A DNA stretch of 64,000 nt from Eledone cirrhosa (taxonomy: Eukaryota; Mollusca; Cephalopoda; Octopoda; Eledonidae). The stretch lies in NCBI GenBank assembly GCA_964016885.1, contig OZ024741.1, forward strand, positions 411,279,464-411,343,463. The letters run 5' to 3'. Both the position numbers and the translations under genes were made by a program. This document shows, one piece after another, positions 1 through 9,000 of the stretch (within the stretch, counting starts at the first letter, position 1; the number at the start of each line of letters is the position of its first letter). The notes beneath the pieces were generated by a model. That model was not told the DNA's origin, searched no databases, and saw nothing but the letters and a program-made list of their open reading frames with translations.

Positions 1-172
1 ATAGTACAGTATAGTACAGTATAGTATAGTATAGTACAGTATAGTACAGTATAGTATAGTACAGTATAGTACAGTACAGTATAGTATAGTATAGTATAGT
101 ACAGTATAGTACAGTATAGTATAGTACAGTATAGTATAGTATAGTACAGTATAGTATAGTACAGTACAGTAC
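1..172. repeat. Pentanucleotide microsatellite (ATAGT/ACAGT)n
   Basis: Continuous 5-bp repeat in which ATAGT and ACAGT units alternate irregularly. It starts at the window edge, so its true length is unknown. It ends where the mariner relic begins. Confidence 0.95.
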
Positions 173-1120
173 ATCAATGAAGTTTTGGACCAAGGAAGTG
201 TTAAGGAATACACTGTGCTATGTGGGTTTCAGAAATTCCATCATGGTAAATTCACTCTTGAAGATAAGGAAGGTCACAGACGTCCTTCTATTAATGGAGA
301 CATATTGAAGACTTTGGTGAAAGCAAACCCTGGCACTAGAGGTCAAAACTTGCAAGAGAGTTAGATATAAGAATTGGAACAATTTCGGAATATTGGAATT
401 TAATTGGAAAATTGAAAAAGCTTGGAAAATTGCTGCCACACAAATTGAATAAAAAAAACAGAAAAAAATCACTATTATGTAGTTTGCCCTTTGATTCTTT
501 CTTGCAACAAAAACAACCCATTTCTTGATCATACCATGATGAGCAATGAAAAGTAGATCCTTTATAAAAGCTGTCAATATTGACCAGAGTGACTGGACTG
601 CGGTCAAGTTTCTTTACACTTTCGAAAGCCGAAATTGCACATAAAGACTATTATGGCAACCCTTTGATGATCCATAGCTGGATTAATCCACTACAGCTTT
701 CCTAATCATGGGAAAACAATCACAACTGGGAAGAACTATTGTCATGAAATTGAGGAAATGCATAAAAAATGTCAACATATGTGTCAAGCATTGGTCAGTA
801 GAAAAGATCCGATCCTCTTGCACAATAATGCTTGACCAAACATCGCTCAACAAATACTCTAGAAGTTGAACAAATTCTGCTACAAAACTCTCCCACATCC
901 ACCATACTTACCAGATCTTTCATCAACTAACTACCATTTTTTCAACGCTTTAGACTCGTCATCACCCATAGTAATGTTTCGGACATGTTGGCTTGCCTCA
1001 AAGTATTCTGTTCACCCTCATGCTGTGTGGTTGATTGTCACACTTGGTGGTGAATATATATTTGTAAAGTATTGTATATATTATTTGTGTCTATTTTCAT
1101 TCTGTAAGAATTATAAATAA
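173..1120 (+). pseudogene. Degenerate mariner/SETMAR-like DNA transposase
   Basis: Conceptual reading across frameshifts gives the order expected of a Tc1/mariner transposase. First comes an INEV-type helix-turn-helix start, then a GFQKF..GKFTLED block followed by RRPS. Next is a second DNA-binding helix containing LVKANPGTRGQNLQESL and the KLGKLLPH linker. A degraded catalytic core follows, with the PILLHNNA and HPPYLPDL...NYHFF blocks, and last a short C-terminus ending near GGEYIF. In the family these two core blocks hold catalytic aspartates (HDNARPH and DYHLF). Here both read as Asn, and the Arg after NNA is a stop codon. Several frameshifts separate the blocks. I see no clear terminal inverted repeats; the 5' side is consumed by the pentanucleotide array. 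It is an inactive relic. Family assignment is by motif memory only. Confidence 0.8.
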
Positions 1121-1400
1121 TTTGTAATGTTATTTATACAATTATCAATAAACTACAAATATTTTTTCAACAATTCTTGCAAGTGAAAGTCTTCAACAAC
1201 CGAACAACCACAATATATGGCTTTAAAGAATTCTTTATCACTTGAACTTCACACTTCTACATTACCAGAATATATATACTTAAGAATTCTTTACCACCTG
1301 AAGATCAGACTTCAACATTACAACAGACCTGCCAACCACTAAAACCCAAAACGGGGAGTAAAGGCTACAGGATCAACCTAAATAAATTACACACATACAC
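1121..1400. other. AT-rich spacer with a short direct duplication
   Basis: No gene seen. A segment beginning AAGAATTCTTTA occurs twice (about 1225-1270 and 1284-1328, roughly 59 bp apart) with moderate divergence, so it is a small local duplication. Confidence 0.6.
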
Positions 1401-1402
1401 TC

Positions 1403-1404
<2 letters not shown>

Positions 1405-1433
<29 letters not shown>

Positions 1434-1524
1434 GGGATAGAGAGAGAGAGAAAGAGAGAGGGCAATATGAGATTCAACTAACCAAGTTACTTAAAAACTA
1501 CCAACAAAAAACTATACTTTGTTG

Positions 1525-1585
<61 letters not shown>
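1405..1585. repeat. (AT)n microsatellites with a GA-rich tract
   Basis: (AT)n at about 1405-1431 and 1527-1585, separated by a GAGAGA-rich stretch at 1438-1460. The second run abuts the palindrome that starts at 1581. Confidence 0.95.
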
Positions 1586-1587
<2 letters not shown>

Positions 1588-1679
1588 TGAGATTCTACAG
1601 GACTAGAACTGTTTCATTCATTAGAAATCATCAGGAATCTGAATGAAACAGTTCTAGTCCTGTAGAATCTCATCTATAT
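1581..1679. repeat. Perfect 40-bp inverted repeat (foldback), 19-bp loop
   Basis: Arms 1581-1620 and 1640-1679 are exact reverse complements with loop 1621-1639. It is embedded in (AT)n on the left, with another (AT)n run at 1754-1798. A diverged copy lies at about 5098-5180 and a half copy at 50864-50890. All three are followed or preceded by the same roughly 65-bp segment containing TATGTATTGAGTACCTTACT (1697-1750, about 4985-5062 inverted, 50905-50960). This is therefore a dispersed family. The centre contains a hammerhead ribozyme fold on the minus strand. Confidence 0.92.
1590..1640 (-). ncRNA. Hammerhead ribozyme (Penelope-type) inside the palindrome
   Basis: Minus strand. Stem I pairs 1640-1635 with 1595-1590 (6 bp). 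The core CUGAUGA is at 1634-1628. Stem II pairs UUC 1626-1624 with GAA 1619-1617, with a U-U mismatch at its base and loop UAAU. GAAA is at 1615-1612. Stem III is ACAG (1612-1609) with CUGU (1600-1597) and an 8-nt loop. The predicted cleavage base is A at 1596 (a GUA site). All invariant core bases are present; the weak point is the short stem II. Penelope-like elements are known to carry such ribozymes. Activity is inference. Confidence 0.68.
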
Positions 1680-1752
1680 TAAAACTGTTATACTCTGCTA
1701 TGTATTGAGTACCTTACTTACTGTGGTTACCTCCGATTCAACCCGGAATAAC

Positions 1753-1753
<1 letters not shown>

Positions 1754-1798
<45 letters not shown>
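1754..1798. repeat. (AT)n microsatellite
   Basis: Pure TA dinucleotide run between two foldback elements. Confidence 0.95.
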
Positions 1799-1801
<3 letters not shown>

Positions 1802-1843
1802 AAGTAATTCCGTCGGAAAGGTCAAGGAAAAAAGAATGCCCTA

Positions 1844-2143
1844 TGTAGGTTACAGAGCTTAATAGTTATGTAATAAACAACATAAGATAATTATTTCATT
1901 TACCAGTGGTTTCTTGAAAGCAAACAAAATTTGCTTTCAGTCATCAAAATTTTGTTTGCTTTCAAGAAACCACTGGTAAATGAAATAATTATCTTATGTT
2001 GTTTATTACATAACTATTAAGCTCTGTAACCTACAGACACCAGGATTTTTTCATTCTGATGACTGAAAGCAAATTTTTTTTTGCTTTCAATAAACCACTG
2101 GTAAATGAAATAATTATCTTATGTTGTTTATTACATAACTATA
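1844..2143. repeat. Foldback element with perfect 89-bp arms plus a third partial copy
   Basis: Arms 1844-1932 and 1947-2035 are reverse complements with a 14-base loop. A third copy of the right arm (about 2064-2143, direct orientation, one small length change in the T run) follows. The order is therefore inverted copy, copy, copy. The third copy has CTGATGA at 2056-2062 and GAAA at 2065-2068 separated by only two bases, a possible hammerhead relic lacking stem II. Confidence 0.9.
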
Positions 2144-2149
2144 TATATA

Positions 2150-2769
2150 TATCGAGAGAAGACTACATTGGTACGGTCACATGATGCGCATGAAAAACGA
2201 CAGCTGTATAAAAAAGTGCAGGGCGATAAAAATAGACGGTAGCCACGGAGTAGGCAGACCCAGAAAAACCTGGGACGACTTGATAAATTCCGACCTCACA
2301 CACTTACACCTGTCCAAGACAATGTCAATGGACCGAGATCTTTGGTGCTACACAGTAATACAGAAGACCCGCCTTGCCTAAGTACAAAGTGAAACCTACA
2401 GTCAGTAGGCACCTCTAACAAAAATACACCCCTATCCCACTACCCCCACCCCATCCACACCACCCCCTTCAATGTGAAGTTATGTTGGTACCACAACATC
2501 CAGTCCGAAACAAATGAGGTCGTGTAGGTGTCATGACAAAAAAAAAACACACAGTCCACGCTGTAATGTGGCCGTGTAGGTAACACAGTAAAAACCTCCC
2601 AGTTCACACTGTAAAAGTGGTTGGTGTTAGGAAGGGCATCCAGCCGTAGAAAACCTGCCAGACAGTCCTATACGAGCAGGACAACCAATCTTGCCTCAAG
2701 TGGGAAAACTCCCGTCCAAACCCATGCTGGCGTGGAAGATGGACGTTAAACGATGATGATGATGATGAT
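2150..2769 (+). mobile_element. RTE-like LINE 3' fragment: ORF2 C-terminus, 3' UTR and (GAT)n tail
   Basis: 2155-2381 encodes the end of an RTE-type endonuclease/reverse transcriptase. The product contains the LHWYGHMMRM, GVGRPRKTW and DRDLW motifs typical of the C-terminal region, which lies downstream of the reverse transcriptase domain. It stops at 2379-2381. A non-coding tail follows with the segment around GGAAGGGCATCCAGCCGTAG (about 2627) and closes in (GAT)n at 2752-2769. Related fragments occur in this window at 43450-44298, 44781-45044, 50300-50832, 50999-51147 and 51426-51755, with tail-only scraps at 40432 and 42311. The 5' part, including the reverse transcriptase, is absent. It is dead and 5'-truncated. 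RTE clade assignment is from family knowledge and moderately sure. Confidence 0.82.
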
Positions 2770-2773
2770 ATAT

Positions 2774-3086
2774 ATATAAAGAAAAAAAGATGAAATCGAA
2801 AATGCAACTGGAGTCTTATTTTAAAAAAAAATATATATATTTATTTGGTTCCTTTACCGGTTTCGCAGTTCTTCTGCTTTTCAAAAGTAGAGTTGAGAGT
2901 TGAGGGTCTGTTGAGAGTTGAGGGTCTGTGGTTTTTCTCACATATGTGAGAAAAACCCTCCATCTCAACTCTACTTTTGAAAAGCAGAAGAACTGCGAAA
3001 CCGGTAAAGGAACCAAATAAATATATATATTTTTTTTAAAAATAAGACTCCAGTTGCATTTTCGATTTCATCTTTTTTTCTTTATA
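2774..3086. repeat. Large palindromic foldback element with nested inner hairpin
   Basis: The outer arms, about 2774-2900 and 2960-3086, are near-perfect reverse complements. The centre contains a second palindrome at 2931-2956 (GTTTTTCTCACATATGTGAG and onward) and a direct duplication of TTGAGAGTTGAGGGTCTG. Both arms contain a GCAG-AAGAA-CUGC hairpin directly followed by GAAA and ACCGGU. This resembles the stem II/GAAA/stem III half of a hammerhead with a degenerated CUGAUGA box. Confidence 0.88.
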
Positions 3087-3148
3087 CTTTCACTCGTGTA
3101 GGACACCTCGGTTATTTTTCATTTTGTAAAAAAAACCTTACTTTCTAA

Positions 3149-3205
3149 TATATATATATATTATATATATATATGTATGTATATATATATATTATATATA
3201 TACAT
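3149..3205. repeat. (AT)n microsatellite, interrupted
   Basis: Two TA runs separated by ATGTATGT, directly upstream of the SINE end. Confidence 0.93.
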
Positions 3206-3207
3206 TT

Positions 3208-3334
3208 CTACAGCTGAGTAAACTGGAGCAATGTGAAATAAAGTGTCTTGCTCAAGGAAACAACACATCACCCGGTCACTCACAACCTTTCGATTGCAAG
3301 GCCAATGCTCTAACCACTAAGCCGTGTGCCTCCA
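3208..3334 (-). mobile_element. tRNA-derived SINE
   Basis: Read on the minus strand it begins with a tRNA-like head. The box A-like GGCTTAGTGG is followed by TTAGAGC, and a diverged box B starts GGTTGTGAGT. A conserved body follows (TTGAGCAAGACACTTTATTT, then CACATTGCTCCAG) and it ends near an (AT)n run. This head-body organisation is that of tRNA SINEs common in molluscs. It is non-coding. Confidence 0.8.
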
Positions 3335-3359
3335 TTGTGTATATGTATATATATATATA

Positions 3360-3970
3360 TACATACATGATGGCTGCCAACTCGTTTTCGAGTACGGCCA
3401 CTACTTTATATCCATGTAGGAGAACCCCTACCGATGCGCTGAACAAATGTGACTTTTTAGTCCAGCCAGCGACTTGAAAACTCTGGTACAAAGACTACAC
3501 TTGTGACCATTATTGACACATAGTGCAGGGCCCATGGTACCATGTGACGACAAGTGCAGAGAGATCTCCAGATATAAAGCAATGCCTGTGCTGTGAAGCT
3601 TTTATAGTGGGCAAAGGCACTGCACAAAGCCAGTCCCACTCTCTTAACCAAGATGATATTTACCAAAAAGAAGAACAAGTCAACATCATTGGATACCATC
3701 AGGGTTGCAGGTGTTATATAAGAGTTTTCCTTCTCCTAGAATTCTGCCTTGACAAAGGCTAAGGGGTCATCTCTCCCGGTGATTTTGGATGGCTATTGAC
3801 TCTTAAGAGCTCCCTTGCCCTTTGACAGGTTTTGTTTTTAGTCCTGCAGGATGTCCAAAGTCACCCTCCTCACCAAGAAACCTTGGTGGGGTTGCCAGTT
3901 TAGTCGCCAACAACCCGACCATGAGACAGGTTGTACTGGGATACATGTTACCAGTAGCACCAACTGGTGA
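3360..3970. other. Unclassified, possibly repeat-derived segment
   Basis: Higher-complexity DNA bounded by (AT)n at 3343-3366 and (CATA)n/(AT)n at 3978. Short open frames exist on both strands (for example 3523-3762 plus) but none shows a recognisable domain, splice context or Kozak start. I could not identify it. The bounding microsatellites suggest a truncated transposon. Confidence 0.4.
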
Positions 3971-3977
3971 CCTGACA

Positions 3978-3997
3978 TATATACATACATACATACA

Positions 3998-4087
<90 letters not shown>

Positions 4088-4219
4088 CATTCATACATAT
4101 ATATATATGGGATATTGTTAGCTTCTCGCTACAACAATTTCTATACTTTTCATTTATATATATATATATAGTGAGAGAGAGAGAGATAAAGAGAGAGTGA
4201 GATAAATAGATAGATATAG

Positions 4220-4290
<71 letters not shown>
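3978..4290. repeat. Microsatellite cluster: (CATA)n, (AT)n, (GA)n, (GT)n
   Basis: (CATA)n at 3978-4025, (AT)n at 4026-4083, a GA-rich block at 4170-4200 and about 33 units of (GT)n at 4225-4290. The long Tyr/Ile or Thr/His reading frames here are by-products of the dinucleotide repeats. Confidence 0.95.
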
Positions 4291-4291
<1 letters not shown>

Positions 4292-4728
4292 ATTTATCTC
4301 GACTTAACAAGAAGGTGTGGAATGACCCACTTTCCAGGCAACCTCTATATATAAAATGATATAATACTCAGTCATCTGACCAAGAAGTCATGAGGAGATT
4401 AAACAAACAAAAACAGAAAATAAATATAATATATATTTTTTTTAAATGGCTACATCGTTCTGTCACTTTTAAAACTCTCTCTCTCTTTAAACGAAGCAGA
4501 CGTTTTCGTTTGATTACAAATGTCATTATGTAGAGTCAGAGAGATAAGTTATTCCTATATTAAACAAGTATTTATTTCAAGAGGAGTTTATGGTGATGTT
4601 GTGGTGTTGATACATTGTTAGTAATGGGGGAAGTTGTCGAGGTTTCCTTCTCTTATTGTCTGGTAAGTTACGACTTCAAAAATATCGTCTGCTTTTCCTC
4701 TCAGCTCCTTCTTGGCTGTCTATCCACC

Positions 4729-4731
<3 letters not shown>
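4291..4731. other. Spacer, nothing recognised
   Basis: AT-rich sequence without a recognisable gene, splice pair or repeat family. Confidence 0.5.
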
Positions 4732-4776
<45 letters not shown>

Positions 4777-4778
4777 TA

Positions 4779-4858
<80 letters not shown>

Positions 4859-4868
4859 ATATATATAT
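4732..4868. repeat. (AT)n microsatellite
   Basis: Long TA run with short AATATA interruptions, ending in GTGTGTGT. Confidence 0.95.
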
Positions 4869-4879
4869 GTATATCCGTG

Positions 4880-5190
4880 TGCATTCAGTTTGAAACTGGT
4901 TAGACCATTACTCAACAGAGTGCTCAATACTTGGGGTAGTAGAGTAGGGTTATATTATACAGAGTCGGGACCCTGACTCTTTATAATATATATAATTAAG
5001 GATAGTATCTCGAAGGGGGTCAGGAAATAACCACAGTTAAATAAGGTACTCAATACGTTAATAGACAACAAGTATCATTATTTTATTTATAGAAATGACT
5101 CTTACAGGACTAGAATTGTTTCATTCATTTGAAATCACACAAATAAAACAGTTTTAGTCCTGTAGAAGTTATTTCTATATAATAAATAAA
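4880..5190. repeat. Dispersed foldback-family fragments
   Basis: 4905-4980 (ACTCAACAGAGTGCTCAATA and onward to GGGACCCTGACTCT) matches the outer part of 42650-42725 in inverted orientation. 4985-5062 and 5098-5180 are diverged inverted matches to 1697-1750 and the 1581-1679 hairpin. The hammerhead core is damaged in this copy (the CTGATGA equivalent reads GTGTGA). Confidence 0.7.
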
Positions 5191-5424
5191 TTGTAAATAT
5201 TTACATAAACCACTGTCCCCAGTTCAGATGAAAAGTTCTTATTTTCCTTCTTTCTTTTCTTTCTTTCTTTCTTTTTTCATGTTTTCAAGGAATCTGATTT
5301 CCAAACCAGTCGGAATTATTATTATTATTGATATTTTCAGATATAAGAAAGCTTTAGAATATTTTTTAAAAAAACATCGCATATATATGTAGCAGGTCTC
5401 TCAGTCTTCTACGAAGTGCTGAGG
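5191..5424. other. AT-rich spacer, nothing recognised
   Basis: Contains a CTTT-rich tract (about 5246-5276) and a short (ATT)n; no gene seen. Confidence 0.5.
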
Positions 5425-5512
5425 GGTTAAAGTTGATATAAAGAGTGGTCTGCTCATACAGGGAGATGTTATAAAGTAGCTTATATTATAGAGTGAAGAC
5501 CCTTAAATATTG
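5425..5512. repeat. Left member of an inverted pair flanking the 72-bp array
   Basis: Its reverse complement aligns at roughly 75% by eye with 12932-13012 on the other side of the array and LINE. Shared blocks include AAGGGTCTTCAC, ACTTTATA and CTCTTTATAT. The pair may be the ends of one element that carries the minisatellite. Confidence 0.6.
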
Positions 5513-5611
5513 ATAAAGAAATTGTCATAGAAACGCTTGGTATCTGGGAGATACGATATTGGTTTCCTAGTTGTGGCCGATGACAATTTCTTTTTCCCTC
5601 TTTATCCCTTT

Positions 5612-7017
5612 AACATTTACATTACTCTATATATACTATTATATTTTCACAGTAAAGGTTTTACCTCACATAATATCTCACATAACATTTACATTACTCT
5701 ATATATACTATTGTATTTTCACAGTAAAGGTTTTACCTCACATAATATCTCACATAACATTTACATTACTCTATATATACTATTGTATTGTCACAGTAAA
5801 GGCTTTACCTCACATAATATCTCACATAAAATTTACATTACTCTATATATACTATTGTATTTTCACAGTAAAGGTTTTACCTCACATAATATCTCACATA
5901 ACATTTACATTACTCTATATATACTGTTGTATTTTCACAGTAAAGGTTTTACCTCACATAATATCTCACATAACATTTACATTACTCTATATATACTATT
6001 GTATTTTCACAGTAAAGGTTTTACCTCACATAATATCTCACATAACATTTACATTACTCTATATATACTATTGTATGTTCACAGTAAAGGTTTTACCTCA
6101 CATAACATTTACATTACTCTATATATACTGTTGTATTTTCACAGTAAAGGCTTTACCTCACATAATATCTCACATAACATTTACATTACTCTATATATAC
6201 TATTGTATTTTCACAGTAAAGGTTTTACCTCACATAATATCTCACATAACATTTACATTACTCTATATATACTATTGTATTTTCACAGTAAAGGTTTTAC
6301 CTCACATAATATCTCACATAACATTTACATTACTCTATATATACTATTGTATTTTCACAGTAAAGGTTTTACCTCACATAATATCTCACATAACATTTAC
6401 ATTACTCTATATATACTATTGTATTTTCACAGTAAAGGTTTTACCTCACATAACATTTACATTACTCTATATATACTGTTGTATTTTCACAGTAAAGGCT
6501 TTACCTCACATAACATTTACATTACTCTATATATACTATTGTATTTTCACAATAAAGGTTTTACCTCACATATCTCACATAACATTTACATTACTCTATA
6601 TATACTATTGTATTTTCACAGTAAAGGCTTTACCTCATATAATATCTCACATAACATTTACATTACTCTATATATACTATTGTATTTTCACAGTAAAGGC
6701 TTTACCTCATATAATATCTCACATAACATTTACATTACTCTATATATACTATTGTATTTTCACAGTAAAGGCTTTACCTCACATAATATCTCACATAACA
6801 TTTACATTACTCTATATAGACTATTGTATTTTCACAGTAAAGGCTTTACCTCACATAATATCTCACATAACATTTACATTACTCTATATATACTGTTGTA
6901 TTTTCACAGTAAAGGCTTTACCTCACATAATATCTCACATAACATTTACATTACTCTATATATACTGTTGTATTTTCACAGTAAAGGCTTTACCTCACAT
7001 AATATCTCACATAACAT
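5612..7017. repeat. 72-bp minisatellite, about 20 units
   Basis: The unit begins ACATTTACATTACTCTATAT and contains TTTTCACAGTAAAGG and CCTCACATAATATC. Most units are 72 bp; three or four are 60 bp, lacking a 12-bp block. Because 72 and 60 are multiples of three, reading frames stay open across the whole array (24-residue periodic pseudo-proteins of about 500 residues in two frames). I see no evidence that this is coding. The array is split by LINE-1 and resumes at 12671. Confidence 0.95.
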
Positions 7018-7227
7018 CTCGTATACGAGAGACGTGTGTTGACGTGTGTGAACAAGCTCGGCTACCGAGTCGGATTTACTTACTCAAAAGTGAGTTTTGA
7101 TTAATTTTTTTATACTGTAATATACGTTAACCCCTTGCCTTGGTCGTCAAACTTTGAGTTTATTTATTTTCGCCCCTTTTTGGGGCGAATTTTCCAGTTA
7201 AAAATTTATTACGGCAAACTAATAGAA

Positions 7228-8979
7228 ATGGACGGAATTTTCACATCTCATCCTAACGTGAAAGCCACGCCCCCTAAGAAAGGTGATACAGAGAAGCTAG
7301 AAGCACAAGGCTCTAAGTCTTCCCTCCTCACTTCTGCAAAAGAAACATGGAACACGGAATTAAAAGAAACATTTGTAAAAATGGGTGAAAACCCAGAAAG
7401 TCACATAAACGCAGACAAAAACAACAACGACAATAATAGCAATAGTCACAACACCAACCAAGGAAAAAATAACGATAACACCAAACAAAGCGAACCCACT
7501 ACTGGTGCCTCCTTTGCACAGGCGGTCCGGAAAACACAAACCTGCAAGCAACTGGACATTACAACTCTGAGAGAAAAGATGAAGGAAGCGAAACAGTATG
7601 TAACTTTCAAAGAAGGAGAAGACTTCACAATCACCTCCCCACAAGAAATCAAAAGAGACACGACGCTAAGAACGATATCTTTCAGAACAATTTCCAACAT
7701 AACAAGGAAACCAACTCAATTATCCCAAAAAGAGATTGAGCTGGTCCTAAAAAATGTGTGGAGTGATATATCGTTCATACAAAAAGGGCCACTCTATGGG
7801 AATATAACGGTCCTAATGAAGGATCAATTGACGGCCAGGAAATACTCTGTGGCGCCAATTGTTTCCAAGCTACATACATTTTTCCCCACATATTTAGGGA
7901 AAAGAACGCAGAAGATAAGGGTCTCCGGAATCCGGCCAAATGCATGCATTTCCTGGGTACTAACAGGATTTTTAGAAGACGAGGACGGAATCCTTTCAGT
8001 AGGAGAAGTCACCACAGACGTTTTCGGCGGTTTGAGCGTGGAGGTTCTGGTCCAAATGAGACCAGAACGAATAGCTAGAATACCACAGAGGGTGTCCCTC
8101 GATGGAGAAACATTTATATATATTTCAGCCGAGGGTAGGAGGCCCATATGTTACTACTGTTCAAGCAGGGGTCATCTAAGGGCTGCTTGTCCTCAATTGA
8201 CAAAAAAAAAGGCTCTTTTGCCTACACCCCACACACCACCACCGCCACCACCACCGCCACCACCACCACCACCACCTCCTCCACCACCACCACAACAACA
8301 ACAAAAACAACACGGAAAAATAACACAAGACACGGCCCCACCCAAAACAACTCCCAAAACACACACAAATACAACAAAACCCCAAAATACACCACTACCC
8401 GACAGCACGGACGAGGACCTAGCGGAAACGGCACCCAGTGACGAAGAGGGGGAACCCTTCCAACCTGTAAAAAGGAAAAAAAGAAAGCACCACTCGAACA
8501 TAAACGAAACAAACACACAACCACCAACAAAAACAAAACAAACAGAACAAACAAAATCCGCCCCACCCCAAAACATAACACATACAACAAAACGTAAGCA
8601 CACACAAGAACAACAAACAAACACAACACAAATAAAACAGTATACATACATTAACACAAATAACAAAGAACTAGTAAAAACAATACACAAAGACCCTTCG
8701 GTGGAAACTGAAGGGCAATTCTTTGCAAGCGCGGCCAACAAACCGCATTTAAAAATGATAAGACTCCCAATGGACACCTATGCAAAACTAAGAGAGAACT
8801 TTCCTGAGGACGTGGGGAAAACATGTACTCGACCCTATAACCGCGTTCTCTTGAAACGTTTCCCCACCCACACCTCACCAAACATCCCCACTCCACCACA
8901 GAACAACACCCCACCAAACAACCCCTCCAATACGCCCATGGATATTGTGCAACCTGCTCCTCAGGAGCCGAACAGGTAG
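7228..8979 (+). CDS. LINE-1 ORF1: Gag-like nucleic-acid-binding protein with CCHC knuckle
   Basis: An intact 583-residue ORF. I start at the ATG at 7228 (context AGAAATGG) rather than the in-frame TTG at 7135. In order: an Asn/Lys-rich N-terminus; a central globular region beginning near FRTISN and extending to VQMRPERIARIP, conserved in LINE-2 ORF1 and likely the RNA-binding fold; and one CCHC knuckle, CYYCSSRGHLRAAC (C-x2-C-x4-H-x4-C). Next is a run of about 20 prolines followed by glutamines, an acidic patch, and a KRKKRKHH basic cluster that could act as a nuclear signal. A Thr/Asn/Gln-rich tail ends with IVQPAPQEPNR. In this element class ORF1 coats the element RNA. The proline run is encoded by a (CCN)n microsatellite (about 8229-8291) that LINE-2 lacks. 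ORF1 ends 21 nt before ORF2. Confidence 0.85.
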   Translation: MDGIFTSHPNVKATPPKKGDTEKLEAQGSKSSLLTSAKETWNTELKETFVKMGENPESHINADKNNNDNNSNSHNTNQGKNNDNTKQSEPTTGASFAQAVRKTQTCKQLDITTLREKMKEAKQYVTFKEGEDFTITSPQEIKRDTTLRTISFRTISNITRKPTQLSQKEIELVLKNVWSDISFIQKGPLYGNITVLMKDQLTARKYSVAPIVSKLHTFFPTYLGKRTQKIRVSGIRPNACISWVLTGFLEDEDGILSVGEVTTDVFGGLSVEVLVQMRPERIARIPQRVSLDGETFIYISAEGRRPICYYCSSRGHLRAACPQLTKKKALLPTPHTPPPPPPPPPPPPPPPPPPPQQQQKQHGKITQDTAPPKTTPKTHTNTTKPQNTPLPDSTDEDLAETAPSDEEGEPFQPVKRKKRKHHSNINETNTQPPTKTKQTEQTKSAPPQNITHTTKRKHTQEQQTNTTQIKQYTYINTNNKELVKTIHKDPSVETEGQFFASAANKPHLKMIRLPMDTYAKLRENFPEDVGKTCTRPYNRVLLKRFPTHTSPNIPTPPQNNTPPNNPSNTPMDIVQPAPQEPNR

Positions 8980-9000
8980 ATCCTTCCTCTTTTAACCAAC

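Noticed and set aside
2056..2088. Functional hammerhead in the third foldback copy
   Set aside because: CUGAUGA and GAAA are present but only two bases separate them (no stem II) and stem I does not pair.
3523..3762. 79-residue plus-strand ORF
   Set aside because: No recognisable domain or splice signals, and the surrounding segment is bounded by microsatellites; too weak to call a gene.
3803..4310. Tyr/Ile, Thr/His and Val/Cys-rich ORFs
   Set aside because: Produced by (AT)n, (CATA)n and (GT)n microsatellites.
5537..7100. Two about 500-residue periodic ORFs across the minisatellite
   Set aside because: They exist only because the unit length is a multiple of three without stops; strongly biased composition, no domain, no promoter or splice context.
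7135..7227. Upstream extension of LINE-1 ORF1
   Set aside because: Begins at TTG and covers the hairpin-containing 5' UTR; the first ATG in good context is at 7228.
8148..8917. Antisense and out-of-frame ORFs over the LINE-1 ORF1 tail
   Set aside because: Gly/Val/Cys or Thr-rich shadows of the (CCN)n and CA-rich coding strand.
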